Notes: generated by a model from the letters alone, not told the origin. DNA of 34,812 bases from JAHDWY01 sp964632865 (GCA_964632865.1 CAZWDH010000031.1:1-34812), one strand, 5' to 3'. Positions 13,649 to 22,642 are shown, counted from the first letter of the stretch. A program made the numbers and translations.

Positions 13649-14764
13649 ATGAACACCGCAACACACGCCTACACCGGCACCGCACATCAACTCCGATCCT
13701 ACATCGCGCCTGCCTGTCCGGCGACGCGGACTCCGTGCGACGGCACGGAGTCCGGCCTGCGCATTGAGTTCGGGTTTACCCCGCGCTGGTACCGCGAATC
13801 CTGCGGTATCGATTTCTCGGAGCCGTGGCACCTCGACCCACTGGCCCGCCACGAGACCGTGGTGCGCATGCGCAAGGAACTGAATCGGCGATTCCCGACG
13901 CTCCAATTGGGCGGCCCCGAACCGGATGCGTCGCCAGCCACTATCGACGGCGTCCACGGCGCGCTGACCGTTGCGATGCTCTTCGGAATTTGCGCGGACT
14001 ACTACCCCGACAACTGGCCGGCGGCGCAACACAATTATCTGAGTGCGGATGCCATCGCGGCACTGTCCCCGCCCGATCTGACCAACGCTCCCGTGATGGC
14101 GCAAATCCTCGAACAGATGGACGTCATCGAGCGGGCGTTCGGCCGCATCGAAGGCTATCTCAATTGGCAAGGCGTCCTGAACAACGCCTTCCGCATCCGC
14201 GGGCCGGAGGTCTTCTCCGATCTCATGACAGACCCGGACCTCGCCCGCCACCTCTTCGACGTCATCACGCTCACCATGATCGCCGGCATGCGCCTCATTT
14301 ACGAACGCCAGGCGCGTACCGGTGTCATCGTCCGCCACGCGACCCTGAGCAATTGCGTGGTCAATATGGTGTCGCCCGACATCTATCGCGAGCACATTTT
14401 CCCTTGGGACGAAGCCATCTCGCAAGCCTTCGACCACTTCGGCATCCACAACTGCGCATGGAACGTGGATCCCTATATCGAGGACTACGCACGCATCGAA
14501 AAACTGGGATACGTGGACATGGGCATCATGTCCGACATGGCGAGGGCCAAACGCCTCTGCCCCAACGCGCGCCGCGCGGTCATGTATACCCCGACCGATC
14601 TCGTGAACAAGCCGGCCGACGAACTGCGGACCGACCTCGCGCGCATCTACGAAGAACTCGGCCCTTGCGACGTGGTCATGGCCGACATCGACGCCGGCAC
14701 CCCCGACGAACGCGTCCTCGAATTCGCGAAGTTAGCCGAAGAAGTGCAAGCCGAGGTCTTATAG
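13649..14764 (+). CDS. Uroporphyrinogen decarboxylase-like (UROD superfamily) methyltransferase
   Basis: The 371-residue protein belongs to the UROD/MtaA/CmuA TIM-barrel superfamily. It is not a classical HemE: the HemE N-terminal tetrapyrrole motif is absent. Instead it has His267-x-Cys269 (HNCAW) and a later Cys340 (GPCDVV), matching the H-x-C...C zinc site by which corrinoid:CoM methyltransferases activate a thiol. Conserved blocks such as VIERAFGRIEGYLNWQGVLN and DMGIMSDMARAKRLCP also fit uncharacterised UROD-like proteins common in Planctomycetes-like genomes. The substrate is unknown. It starts 15 bases after the REPIN copy, with a weak GTAGG ribosome site. A GGGACAG hairpin follows the stop. 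Confidence 0.78.
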   Translation: MNTATHAYTGTAHQLRSYIAPACPATRTPCDGTESGLRIEFGFTPRWYRESCGIDFSEPWHLDPLARHETVVRMRKELNRRFPTLQLGGPEPDASPATIDGVHGALTVAMLFGICADYYPDNWPAAQHNYLSADAIAALSPPDLTNAPVMAQILEQMDVIERAFGRIEGYLNWQGVLNNAFRIRGPEVFSDLMTDPDLARHLFDVITLTMIAGMRLIYERQARTGVIVRHATLSNCVVNMVSPDIYREHIFPWDEAISQAFDHFGIHNCAWNVDPYIEDYARIEKLGYVDMGIMSDMARAKRLCPNARRAVMYTPTDLVNKPADELRTDLARIYEELGPCDVVMADIDAGTPDERVLEFAKLAEEVQAEVL

Positions 14765-14778
14765 ATGAACTCGGGAAG

Positions 14779-14863
14779 AAATAGGGACAGGCACCATTTA
14801 ACTACGCGGCCATCGAGAAAAAAGTCCGACGATTGAGAAGTTAAATGGTGCCTGTCCCTATTT
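14779..14863. repeat. GGGACAG-core inverted repeat, element B (25-bp stem)
   Basis: A perfect 25-base inverted repeat, 14779-14803 and 14839-14863, surrounds a 35-base loop. The arm reads AAATAGGGACAGGCACC then ATTTAACT. The outer core matches element A (9942-10018) but the inner part differs while staying fully complementary within each element. It begins 14 bases after the UROD-like stop and ends in a T run, so it may terminate that transcript. Confidence 0.85.
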
Positions 14864-14917
14864 TTCCGACTTCCGTCCTATAGGTCCTATCAAGAATAGA
14901 AAGCGAACCTAGCCCCC

Positions 14918-15556
14918 GTGAAAAAAGCCATCCTTTGGGACAACGACGGTATCCTGGTCGACACCGAGCACCTCTACTTCCAGGCGACGCGCGAAGTCCT
15001 CGCGCCGGTCGGCGTCGACCTGACCGAAGCCCTCTACCGCGAACTGCTCCTTGTGCAGGCTAAGGGCGCCTGGCACCTCGCCGCGGAGCGTGGTGTACCC
15101 GAAGACGAAATCGCCGCGCTGAAGCAGGCCCGCAATGCCCGCTACGCCGAATTGCTGGAAAGCGAGCCTATCTTTCTACAGGAATCCTACGAGACCCTGC
15201 GCGCGCTCCACGGCCGCTTTCGCATGGGGATCGTAACCAGTTCCCGCAGAGATCACTTCGATATTATCCACCGCCGCACCGGCATGCTTGAGTTGGTTGA
15301 ATTCACCGTCGCCAGCGGCGACTATACACGCTCGAAACCGGACCCGGAACCGTACCTGGTGGCCCTGGAACGGCTGGGGCTTCCCGCGGCGGATTGTGTC
15401 GTCGTGGAGGATTCCCTCCGCGGACTCACGGCGGCGCGGGCTGCGGGCATCGACTGCTACGTCGTGCCGACGCCGCTGACGCGCGGTAGCGACTTCACCG
15501 GCGCGGTGAAGGTTCTGAGCCGGGTTTCGGAAATCGTCGACGAACTGACCGCGTGA
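14918..15556 (+). CDS. HAD-superfamily phosphatase (beta-phosphoglucomutase-like)
   Basis: This 212-residue haloacid dehalogenase-like hydrolase has all four motifs: WDNDGILVDTE (nucleophile Asp8 and acid/base Asp10), GIVTSS, the Lys in SKPDPEPYL, and VVEDSLRGLTAA. The helical cap between motifs I and II (about residues 18-85) places it in subfamily I with phosphoglycolate phosphatase and beta-phosphoglucomutase. The substrate cannot be named; small sugar phosphates are typical. The start is GTG at 14918, matching the family N terminus. It lies 36 bases upstream of the MTA phosphorylase gene and probably shares a transcript with it. Confidence 0.88.
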   Translation: MKKAILWDNDGILVDTEHLYFQATREVLAPVGVDLTEALYRELLLVQAKGAWHLAAERGVPEDEIAALKQARNARYAELLESEPIFLQESYETLRALHGRFRMGIVTSSRRDHFDIIHRRTGMLELVEFTVASGDYTRSKPDPEPYLVALERLGLPAADCVVVEDSLRGLTAARAAGIDCYVVPTPLTRGSDFTGAVKVLSRVSEIVDELTA

Positions 15557-15592
15557 GATCGCGGCGCGATTAAACAGGGAAGGATTGCACAC

Positions 15593-16474
15593 TTGAGTGA
15601 CAAGAAACCCATCCTCGGGGTCATTGGCGGCAGCGGCGTATACGACATCGCCGAATTGGAGAACAAGCGCTGGCAACGCGTCGAATCGCCCTTCGGCGAA
15701 CCGTCGGACGAACTCCTCTTTGGCGAGTATGAAGGCGAACTTCTTGTCTTTCTCCCCCGCCACGGACGCGGCCACAAGATTCCGCCAACCGAGATCAACT
15801 TTCGCGCGAACATCGACGCCATGAAACGCGTGGGCGTTACGCAGATCCTTTCCGTCAGCGCGGTGGGTTCCCTGAAGGAAAACCTCCACCCCGGCGACTT
15901 TGTCATCGTGGATCAGTTTATCGATCGCACCTTCGCGCGGAACAAGAGCTTCTTCGGCACGGGCATGGTCGCCCACGTTTCCATGGCCCATCCCGTTTGT
16001 TCCCATCTCGGCGACTGTGTGGAGGCCGCCGCGAAGGACTTGCCCGTGAAAACGGAGCGCGGCGGCACTTATCTCGTCATGGAAGGCCCCCAGTTTTCGT
16101 CCATGGCCGAATCGCACCTGTACCGCCAATGGAACTGCGACGTCATCGGCATGACCAACATGCCCGAAGCCAAGCTGGCCCGCGAAGCGGAGATCTGCTA
16201 CGCCACCGTTGCCATGGTCACGGACTACGACTGCTGGCATCCCGATCACGACCACGTAACGGTCGAGCAGATCATCGGCGTCCTCAAATCCAATGCGGAC
16301 CACGCGCGGTCCCTGATCAAGGCACTCGTCGGGGAATTGAAACGGACCCAAAAGTCCTGTGGGCAGGGCTGCCAGAAGGCGCTCGAATACGCGCTGATCA
16401 CCGCCCCGGACGCCCGCGATCCGGAAGTCCTGCGGCGACTGGACGCCGTAGCGGGCCGCATGATAAACAAGTAG
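15593..16474 (+). CDS. mtnP: S-methyl-5'-thioadenosine phosphorylase
   Basis: MtnP splits methylthioadenosine, the by-product of polyamine synthesis, into adenine and methylthioribose 1-phosphate. The 293-residue protein has the phosphate-binding GVIGGSGVYDI, PRHGRGHKIPPTEINFRAN, the EGPQFSSMAES block, and GMTNMPEAKLARE. The segment TDYDCWH provides Asp211 and Asp213, which in this family select adenine-type bases over 6-oxopurines and so favour MTAP over purine nucleoside phosphorylase. The start is TTG at 15593, with GGGAAGGA just upstream (about 15577-15584). A GCCACC/GGTGGC hairpin (16481-16497) follows. The other MTA-salvage genes (mtnA, mtnB and so on) are not in the window. Confidence 0.93.
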   Translation: MSDKKPILGVIGGSGVYDIAELENKRWQRVESPFGEPSDELLFGEYEGELLVFLPRHGRGHKIPPTEINFRANIDAMKRVGVTQILSVSAVGSLKENLHPGDFVIVDQFIDRTFARNKSFFGTGMVAHVSMAHPVCSHLGDCVEAAAKDLPVKTERGGTYLVMEGPQFSSMAESHLYRQWNCDVIGMTNMPEAKLAREAEICYATVAMVTDYDCWHPDHDHVTVEQIIGVLKSNADHARSLIKALVGELKRTQKSCGQGCQKALEYALITAPDARDPEVLRRLDAVAGRMINK

Positions 16475-16480
16475 TCACGT

Positions 16481-16497
16481 GCCACCCTGGAGGTGGC
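16481..16497 (+). terminator. Small hairpin after mtnP
   Basis: GCCACC (16481-16486), loop CTGGA, GGTGGC (16492-16497) form a 6-bp stem seven bases after the mtnP stop. There is no T run, so it is at best a weak terminator or an mRNA stabiliser. Confidence 0.3.
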
Positions 16498-16520
16498 GGC
16501 AAGGTTGGAATGACAGAACG

Positions 16521-16964
16521 ATGTGCGCGGCAAACCCTCAAGATTCGTGTATCTTCTGCGCCATACTCCGGGGCGAAGCGCCTGCGACGATGGTTTACCA
16601 GGACGAGCATGTCGCCGCGTTCATGGACATCCGTCCCGTCAATCCCGGCCATGTCCTCGTTATCCCCCGGGTCCATGCACCCTACCTCGTCGACCTTCCG
16701 CCTGGTATCGGCGGTCAACTATTTGAAACGGGCATGCGCGTGGCCGCCGCGCTTCGCCGCAGCGGCGTCCGCGCTGAGGGCATCAACCTCTTCCTCGCGG
16801 ACGGCGCGGCTGCCATGCAGGAAGTGTTTCACGCGCACTTACACGTCATTCCGCGCTATGCGGAAGACGGCTTCGGACTCGTCTTCGCGGAACACTACTA
16901 CCAGGAAACGCCGCGCGCGGATCTCGAGGCCGCCTGCCAACGCATCGTCGCAGTTTGGGAATAG
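16521..16964 (+). CDS. HIT-family nucleotide-binding protein
   Basis: The 148-residue protein has the histidine triad HAHLHVIPR (His104, His106, His108) of nucleotidyl hydrolases and transferases, preceded by NPGHVLVIPRVHAPYL. An N-terminal CIFC pair (residues 10-13) probably binds zinc with downstream histidines, as in Hint-type members. These enzymes cleave AMP-lysine, AMP-X or dinucleoside polyphosphate bonds; the substrate here is unknown. The start is ATG at 16521, because the extra 14 residues from an upstream start at 16479 are translated from the mtnP 3' hairpin. The gene ends one base before the phospholipase D gene, so they form a tight pair. Confidence 0.92.
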   Translation: MCAANPQDSCIFCAILRGEAPATMVYQDEHVAAFMDIRPVNPGHVLVIPRVHAPYLVDLPPGIGGQLFETGMRVAAALRRSGVRAEGINLFLADGAAAMQEVFHAHLHVIPRYAEDGFGLVFAEHYYQETPRADLEAACQRIVAVWE

Positions 16965-16965
16965 T

Positions 16966-18702
16966 ATGAGAATTCCGCGTATTGCGGCCCTCGCGATCGT
17001 GTGTATCGGCGCGGTCGCCGCGGTCGCGGACTCATCGGCCCGGCCGGACGCCGCCTTCACGCCGGACTCCCCGTTCCATGAGTTCCTCTCGAACGAAATC
17101 GCGAATCCGACGCCGGCGACCGACCCCGCCCTTGGCAACTACGTGGGCATTGTCGATCGCGGGGACGACGCGCTCCTCTTGCGCATCCATCTCATCAGGG
17201 CTGCCCGCCACAGTATCGACATTCAAACCTATATCTGGACCAACGACGAATGCGCACGAATCGTTCTATACGAACTTCTTCAGGCCGCACAACGGGGCGT
17301 GAAGGTCCGCATCCTCGTCGACCACATGGGCGCCCACAAGGACCCCGGCCAACTCGCCTTCATCACCGGACTGCATCCGAACATTTCGATCAAACTCTAT
17401 CGCCCCCTCGGCGGCCTCGGAAACCCGCAGATCCCCCATATTGTGGTCGACCTGCTCATTCCTTCCGGCAGCAATCAGCGGATGCACATCAAGACGTTTA
17501 GTGTCGACGGCACCCTGGGCATTACGGGCGGGCGCAATATCGGAAACAACTACTTCAACTATTCCCTCGGCTACAACTTCAAAGATCGCGACGCGTATGT
17601 CCTCGGCCCTGCAACCGGCGGCATGAAAGACTCGTTCGACGCGTATTGGAATGCGCCCCAGGCCGTGCCCACGCGGGATTTGCGCGATATCGCCAAACAC
17701 ATCGAAAACGGCATCGATCGTGAGATTCCCGGCCGCGACCAGATCTACTTCAACGACCACTTCCGCGCCTTCGACAATCGGGCGAATGACCCGGGCGAGA
17801 TCCGGCGCGTCTTTATCGATACGATGCAACCCGCCGACCGCGTTACCTACGCGGCCGATGCGCCCGGACGCAAGAACCGGCGGCTCTACTGCAACCGCTG
17901 GAACAACGGCGTCGTAACGAACGCGATGATGGACCTCTTTTTCCAAGCGGACGACTCCGTACTGATCCAGAGTCCCTACGTCATCGTGAACCGGCGTCTT
18001 GCCAACTTCTTTCAGGATCTCGATGGCCAGAATCCGGACCTGCGCATCCGCATCTCGACGAACAGCTACGGCGCCGCAGACCACCTGATTACCTATGCCA
18101 CGAACTACCGCCTTCGACCGCGCGTCGTGCTGAACCACGGCATGGAAGTTTTCGAGTACAAGCCCTACCCGCAGGACCTCTTCGAGTTTCTGCCGAACGC
18201 CGCCGATCTCGCGGCCCGCGCCAAAGCCGAAGGCATCGACCGGCAACCCTATCTCAGCATCCACGCCAAGACCTTCGTCTTTGACAGCGACACGGTGTTC
18301 GTGGGCACTTTCAACCTCGACCCCCGCTCCTTCTACCTCAACAGCGAAGGCGGGCTCATCATCGAAGACGACGGCGTCGCCACCGCGGTGCGGCAAAGCA
18401 TCCTGCGCGACATGTCGCCCGACAACAGTTGGACCATCGCCAGGAACGAATTGCCACTCTTTCCCATCAACCGCACCTTCGAGCGTCTCGCCGCTCGCGC
18501 GCCCATCGACTTCTGGCCTATCCGCACCACCAGCGGATTCGAACTGCGACCGGGACACGATCCCATCTCATCGGAGAACCCGGACTTTTACGAACACTAC
18601 CGCGACCTTGGCAACTTCCCCGGCGGCGAAGGCCCCTCCCGCGCAAAGTTCATCGTGCGTTTCCTGAAAGTTTTCGGCAAACCCACCACGCCGTTTCTCT
18701 GA
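16966..18702 (+). CDS. Exported phospholipase D / cardiolipin synthase-like protein
   Basis: The 578-residue protein starts MRIPRIAALAIVCIGAVAAVADSSA, an export signal with cleavage probably near residue 21-25. It contains two HKD motifs: MHIKTFSVD (His174) and IHAKTFVFD followed by GTFNLDPRS (His433). The two half-sites together form one phosphatidyltransferase active site. The layout resembles ClsC/YmdC-type cardiolipin synthases, which use phosphatidylethanolamine and phosphatidylglycerol, but a phosphodiesterase role is possible. The end, about residues 500-578, matches the PLD C-terminal extension with HYRDLGNFPGG. The open frame runs back to 15997, but that part overlaps mtnP and the HIT gene in another frame and is rejected. 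Confidence 0.87.
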   Translation: MRIPRIAALAIVCIGAVAAVADSSARPDAAFTPDSPFHEFLSNEIANPTPATDPALGNYVGIVDRGDDALLLRIHLIRAARHSIDIQTYIWTNDECARIVLYELLQAAQRGVKVRILVDHMGAHKDPGQLAFITGLHPNISIKLYRPLGGLGNPQIPHIVVDLLIPSGSNQRMHIKTFSVDGTLGITGGRNIGNNYFNYSLGYNFKDRDAYVLGPATGGMKDSFDAYWNAPQAVPTRDLRDIAKHIENGIDREIPGRDQIYFNDHFRAFDNRANDPGEIRRVFIDTMQPADRVTYAADAPGRKNRRLYCNRWNNGVVTNAMMDLFFQADDSVLIQSPYVIVNRRLANFFQDLDGQNPDLRIRISTNSYGAADHLITYATNYRLRPRVVLNHGMEVFEYKPYPQDLFEFLPNAADLAARAKAEGIDRQPYLSIHAKTFVFDSDTVFVGTFNLDPRSFYLNSEGGLIIEDDGVATAVRQSILRDMSPDNSWTIARNELPLFPINRTFERLAARAPIDFWPIRTTSGFELRPGHDPISSENPDFYEHYRDLGNFPGGEGPSRAKFIVRFLKVFGKPTTPFL

Positions 18703-19021
18703 TCGGATACCCGCACAACGGTCCTCGCGGATCTGCCCGCACCACCCCATCCTATTCTCTTCGTCCGTGACTGTCCGTGCCCGTCCGTGTTCTTCCGCCT
18801 CAACCAACCCGCCACCTATCCCAACCAGCTCGACATCCCTCTCAACCCCCGCTAGTCCCCACTCAACACACCATTGATCGCCGCGTTTTTCTACGAAATA
18901 TGCATTGAAATCGGTGTGTTCAAACGACAAAATGCCGCATGTCTTTGTGGTAAACTGCTGTCGTCCACGCGACGCAACGTGCGTTCGCGCAGCGTAAACA
19001 ACCCCGGCATTTCAGGTAGGT
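18703..19021. other. Gene-free spacer with a 10-base tandem repeat before metH
   Basis: No gene is seen. Three 10-base units, CGTCCGTGAC, TGTCCGTGCC and CGTCCGTGTT, run from 18762 to 18791. Further on, TTGAAA (18904-18909) and CAAAAT at a 17-base spacing form a modest promoter candidate for metH. I looked for a cobalamin or SAM riboswitch and saw no B12-box or kink-turn signature, though this was by eye only. Confidence 0.5.
18904..18932 (+). promoter_or_regulatory. Candidate metH promoter
   Basis: TTGAAA and CAAAAT are 17 bases apart, about 90 bases before the metH ATG, in the locally AT-richer part of the spacer. The match is partial and untested. Confidence 0.25.
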
Positions 19022-22000
19022 ATGAATTTCATCAACACACTTCGCGATCAGGTCATCGTTATTGACGGCGCCATGGGCACCCAGGTCCAGAATCTCGATC
19101 TCACCGACGCCGATTACGGCGGCGTCGAGTTCAAGATGCTTCCGGACATCCTGGTCTTCTCCCATCCCAACGCGGTGCGCGACATTCATCTCAGCTATTA
19201 CCGCGCCGGCGCAAACGCGGTCGAGACGAACACGTTCGGGTCCACGCCCTTTCGCATGGCCGAGTACGACTTCAGCCGACTGGATCTCACGAACTTCGCT
19301 CCCGTTCCTTACAACGTCGACCTGCGCAAGCTCGGCTACGACGATTTCGCCTATTACATGAGCCGCCGCGCGGCAGAGATCGCCTGCGAAGCGCGTGACG
19401 TCTATGCGAAAGAAGATGGCTACGATGGGCGGCCACTTTTCGTCCTCGGCTCCATAGGCCCGTCGAACCGCGTGCTCTCCAGCACCGACGCCAACCTGAC
19501 CCTGTCGACCTTCGACGAGATGATCGACAACTTCTACCACCAGGTGCGCGGCCTGCTCGAAGGCGGCGTGGACGTGCTGCTGTACGAAACGCAACAGGAC
19601 ATCCTGGAACTCAAGGCTGCCGTATTCGGCGGCCACAAGGCCATGGCGGAAGCGGGCCGCAAAGTCCCCGTGATGGCGCAGGTCACCGTGGACCAGTTTT
19701 CGAAGATGCAAATCTTCAACACGGACATCCACGCCGCGCTGGTTACCATGCAGGGCATCGGAATCGACACCTTCGGCATCAATTGCAGCATCGGCCCTGA
19801 CCTCATGGGCAAAACGGTCGAGAAGCTCTCGCGCTATTCGCCACTGCCAATTTCCATTATTCCAAACGCGGGCCTGCCCACCTCGGAAAACGGCCGCACC
19901 GTCTTCAAGCTGAAACCGGAAAAGCTGGCGGAGTATCTGCATACGTTCGTCACCGAATACGGCGTTAACATCGTCGGGGGCTGTTGCGGAACCACGCCGG
20001 AACACATCGCCGCCGTCGCGGATCGCATGCGCGGTCTCAAGCCAAAGCCGCGCAAGACGGAGCCGGGCCTCTACATCTCCGGCCCGCAGGAGGCCGTCCT
20101 CCTAGACAGCAGCGAAACGCTCATCATGGTGGGAGAACGCCTCAACGTCCGCGGCTCGAAGAAGGTTCGCGACGCCGTGGAGAGCGACGGCCAGATCGAT
20201 CAGGCCGCTCTCGAAGAGGTTGTCGAGGAGCAGGTGCGCGGCCTGGGCGTGAAAGTCATCGACGTCTGCATGGACTCCAACGTCGTCGACACCACGGAAA
20301 CCCTGAAGAAGGTCGTCCACAAACAGACCACCGATTTCTCGGGCGCCATGTGCCTCGACTCTTTCGCGGTAGACGCGCTGGAAGAAGCCATCAAGGTCTA
20401 TCCAGGACGCCCCATCATCAACTCCATGTCTATGGAAGATGTGGAACCCGGTGTCACCAAAGTCGACGCAGTATGCCGCGCCACGAAGGGCCATTGGCCT
20501 ATGTATGTCGGTCTCGCCGCGGGTCCCAACGGGCCCGGTGCCACGCGCGAAGAAAAGGCCGATCTCGCGCGCCAGATCGTGGAGAACGCCGCGAAGCATG
20601 GTGTCACACCCGGCCAAATCTTTATCGACATGAACGTGTTCCCCATCGGTTCGGAATCGGAAGAAGGCATGAACTTCGCCGTCGAATCGTTGGAGGCCAT
20701 TCCTCTTATCAAGGCGATTCATCCGGACTTGCGCACGATCTGCGGCGTGGGCAACCTGACCAACGGCCTTGCCAAGAAGCCCTACATGCGCAAGGTGCTC
20801 ACGTCCGTCTGGCTCGACGAAGCAAGAAAGCGCGGCCTTGACGCGGCGATCATCAACCCCAACCATTACGTCTTCGTGAAGGATCTCGACGCCAAGGACT
20901 ATGAACTAGGGATCAAAGTAGTCCTCGAACGGGACATGGAAGCCTTCGAACAATTGGAGGACATCTCCGACCAGAAGAAGGGGCTCGAAGTCGTGCGCCG
21001 CACGAGCTACGAGGACCTGCCCATCGAAGAAGCCATCTGCGAGAAGATCAAGGACGGCTTCAAAGAGCGGGAGCACGGCGACATCGAGGTCGACGGGAAT
21101 CACTATAAGTACGCCGATCGCATTGTGCTTCAGGTGGCGGAAATCATCAAGACTCACGAGCCTCTGGCCTTTATCAATACCCATCTCATGCGCGCCATGA
21201 ACGAACTGGGCGACGGCTTCGCCCGCGGCGAGGTGTCGTTGCCGCACCTGCTGAAATCCGCGGACGTGATGAAGCAGGTCATGGGATTCCTCGAAGAGTA
21301 CATGCGGATATCCGCCGGCATCGACGTACACACGAAGATCGAATACAAGGGCACCATCGTGCTCGGCACGGTCTACCAGGACGTCCACAGCATCGGCAAA
21401 GACCTCGCAAAGACGCTCTTCGAGAACTACGGCTACCGGGTCATCGACCTCGGCGTCATGACGCCCCTGCAGAGCTACCTTGACGCCGCGAAGGAACACA
21501 AGGCCGACGCCATCGGCATGTCGGCCTTGCTGGTGCAGACGTCGAACCACATGATCACCGTTTCCAAAATGATGCGCGATCAGGGTCTGGAGAAACTCCC
21601 CGTATTGATCGGAGGCGCGCCGGTGAACGACCGCCACGCGGCCTACGTGGCCATGGCGGGCGAGTCCGACGAATCCCACATGCGCTCGAACGTCTTCTAC
21701 TGCCCCACCGCCATGGACGGGGTCAACGTCATGAACACGCTCAAGTCCGGCAACGGCGTGCAGGGCTATCTCGAGATCAATCTCAAGAAGCTCCACAAGA
21801 ACTACGAGCGCGCCGAAAAACGGGCCCAGGAAGAGGAAGAGCTGCTGCGCACGCTCCCGCGCCGCGTCGTCGATCTCTCCAAGCACAGCGTGCCTGACGA
21901 TCACTATTTCGCCTACGAAACCCAGTCTGTCGATCTGCGCGACTTTAAGGACCGCATCGATCGCAAGACGCTCTTTGCCTTGAACTGGAAGTTTGGCGGC

Positions 22001-22642
22001 ACGGCTTCTCGTGAGCGTCAGGGCGAAAGCGCGGAAAAGCTTAACGCCCTCCTCGATGAATGGGTCGATCGCGCCGCTTCGGAACACTGGGTGCGGCCCC
22101 TGGGCATCTGCGGGGTCTTCCCGTGCCAGTCCGACGGCGATGAAGTCGTCGTCTACGACCCTGACGATCTCCGCACCGAGATCGGCCGCCTGGGCTTCAC
22201 GCTGGTGATTGGCGGTGAACGTAAGGACACGGTTTGCGCGTCCCAATACTTCTACCCCAAGGACTCCGGCAAACTGGACGCCATCGGATTGCAGATCTCC
22301 ACGAGCGGTCCCCAGGTCGACGCCCAGCTCAAACGGTTTCGCGAAGCGGGCGACTCCGAGTCCTCGCTCTACTTGCAGGGCCTGTCCGACCGCATCGCGG
22401 AAGACATGGCCGACTACGTCCACGGGGTGCTGCGTGAGCGCCTCGGCTTTGATGGAAAACACGGTGTCCGCTGGTCGCCCGGATATCCGGCCATGACGGA
22501 AACCAGGTATAATCAGACGATTCTCGATGTGCTCCACGCCACGGAATTGATCGGCGTAAAGATTACCGAAGCAGGGGAGTTCTCTCCCACGGGCACGACG
22601 GCCGCCGTCGTCTGTTTCCATCCCGACGCGCGTTATACGTAA
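19022..22642 (+). CDS. metH: Cobalamin-dependent methionine synthase
   Basis: MetH transfers a methyl group from methyltetrahydrofolate through cobalamin to homocysteine. All modules are present in 1206 residues. The homocysteine barrel (about 1-335) has zinc ligands Cys255 (GINCSIGPD) and Cys321/Cys322 (GGCCGT). The pterin-binding barrel follows (about 355-620, starting MVGERLNVRGSKKV). The helical cap and cobalamin domain (about 650-890) contain DVHSIGKDL, in which His789 is the lower cobalt ligand. The C-terminal reactivation domain (about 930-1206) includes RWSPGYPA (from Arg1150), which binds AdoMet. An insertion near residues 85-115 lengthens the first barrel slightly. It is probably the head of its own operon, with the ferredoxin gene 41 bases after. 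Confidence 0.97.
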   Translation: MNFINTLRDQVIVIDGAMGTQVQNLDLTDADYGGVEFKMLPDILVFSHPNAVRDIHLSYYRAGANAVETNTFGSTPFRMAEYDFSRLDLTNFAPVPYNVDLRKLGYDDFAYYMSRRAAEIACEARDVYAKEDGYDGRPLFVLGSIGPSNRVLSSTDANLTLSTFDEMIDNFYHQVRGLLEGGVDVLLYETQQDILELKAAVFGGHKAMAEAGRKVPVMAQVTVDQFSKMQIFNTDIHAALVTMQGIGIDTFGINCSIGPDLMGKTVEKLSRYSPLPISIIPNAGLPTSENGRTVFKLKPEKLAEYLHTFVTEYGVNIVGGCCGTTPEHIAAVADRMRGLKPKPRKTEPGLYISGPQEAVLLDSSETLIMVGERLNVRGSKKVRDAVESDGQIDQAALEEVVEEQVRGLGVKVIDVCMDSNVVDTTETLKKVVHKQTTDFSGAMCLDSFAVDALEEAIKVYPGRPIINSMSMEDVEPGVTKVDAVCRATKGHWPMYVGLAAGPNGPGATREEKADLARQIVENAAKHGVTPGQIFIDMNVFPIGSESEEGMNFAVESLEAIPLIKAIHPDLRTICGVGNLTNGLAKKPYMRKVLTSVWLDEARKRGLDAAIINPNHYVFVKDLDAKDYELGIKVVLERDMEAFEQLEDISDQKKGLEVVRRTSYEDLPIEEAICEKIKDGFKEREHGDIEVDGNHYKYADRIVLQVAEIIKTHEPLAFINTHLMRAMNELGDGFARGEVSLPHLLKSADVMKQVMGFLEEYMRISAGIDVHTKIEYKGTIVLGTVYQDVHSIGKDLAKTLFENYGYRVIDLGVMTPLQSYLDAAKEHKADAIGMSALLVQTSNHMITVSKMMRDQGLEKLPVLIGGAPVNDRHAAYVAMAGESDESHMRSNVFYCPTAMDGVNVMNTLKSGNGVQGYLEINLKKLHKNYERAEKRAQEEEELLRTLPRRVVDLSKHSVPDDHYFAYETQSVDLRDFKDRIDRKTLFALNWKFGGTASRERQGESAEKLNALLDEWVDRAASEHWVRPLGICGVFPCQSDGDEVVVYDPDDLRTEIGRLGFTLVIGGERKDTVCASQYFYPKDSGKLDAIGLQISTSGPQVDAQLKRFREAGDSESSLYLQGLSDRIAEDMADYVHGVLRERLGFDGKHGVRWSPGYPAMTETRYNQTILDVLHATELIGVKITEAGEFSPTGTTAAVVCFHPDARYT

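Noticed and set aside
15997..16965. Upstream extension of the phospholipase D frame
   Set aside because: It overlaps mtnP and the HIT gene in another frame and lacks a signal peptide; the ATG at 16966 gives one.
17266..18558. 430-residue minus-strand frame over the phospholipase D gene
   Set aside because: Antisense shadow; both HKD motifs are on the plus strand.
18703..19021. Cobalamin or SAM riboswitch before metH
   Set aside because: No B12 box, no SAM-type junction seen by eye; a covariance search would be needed to be certain.
20906..22621. 571-residue minus-strand frame over metH
   Set aside because: Antisense shadow; the plus strand codes for conserved MetH motifs throughout.
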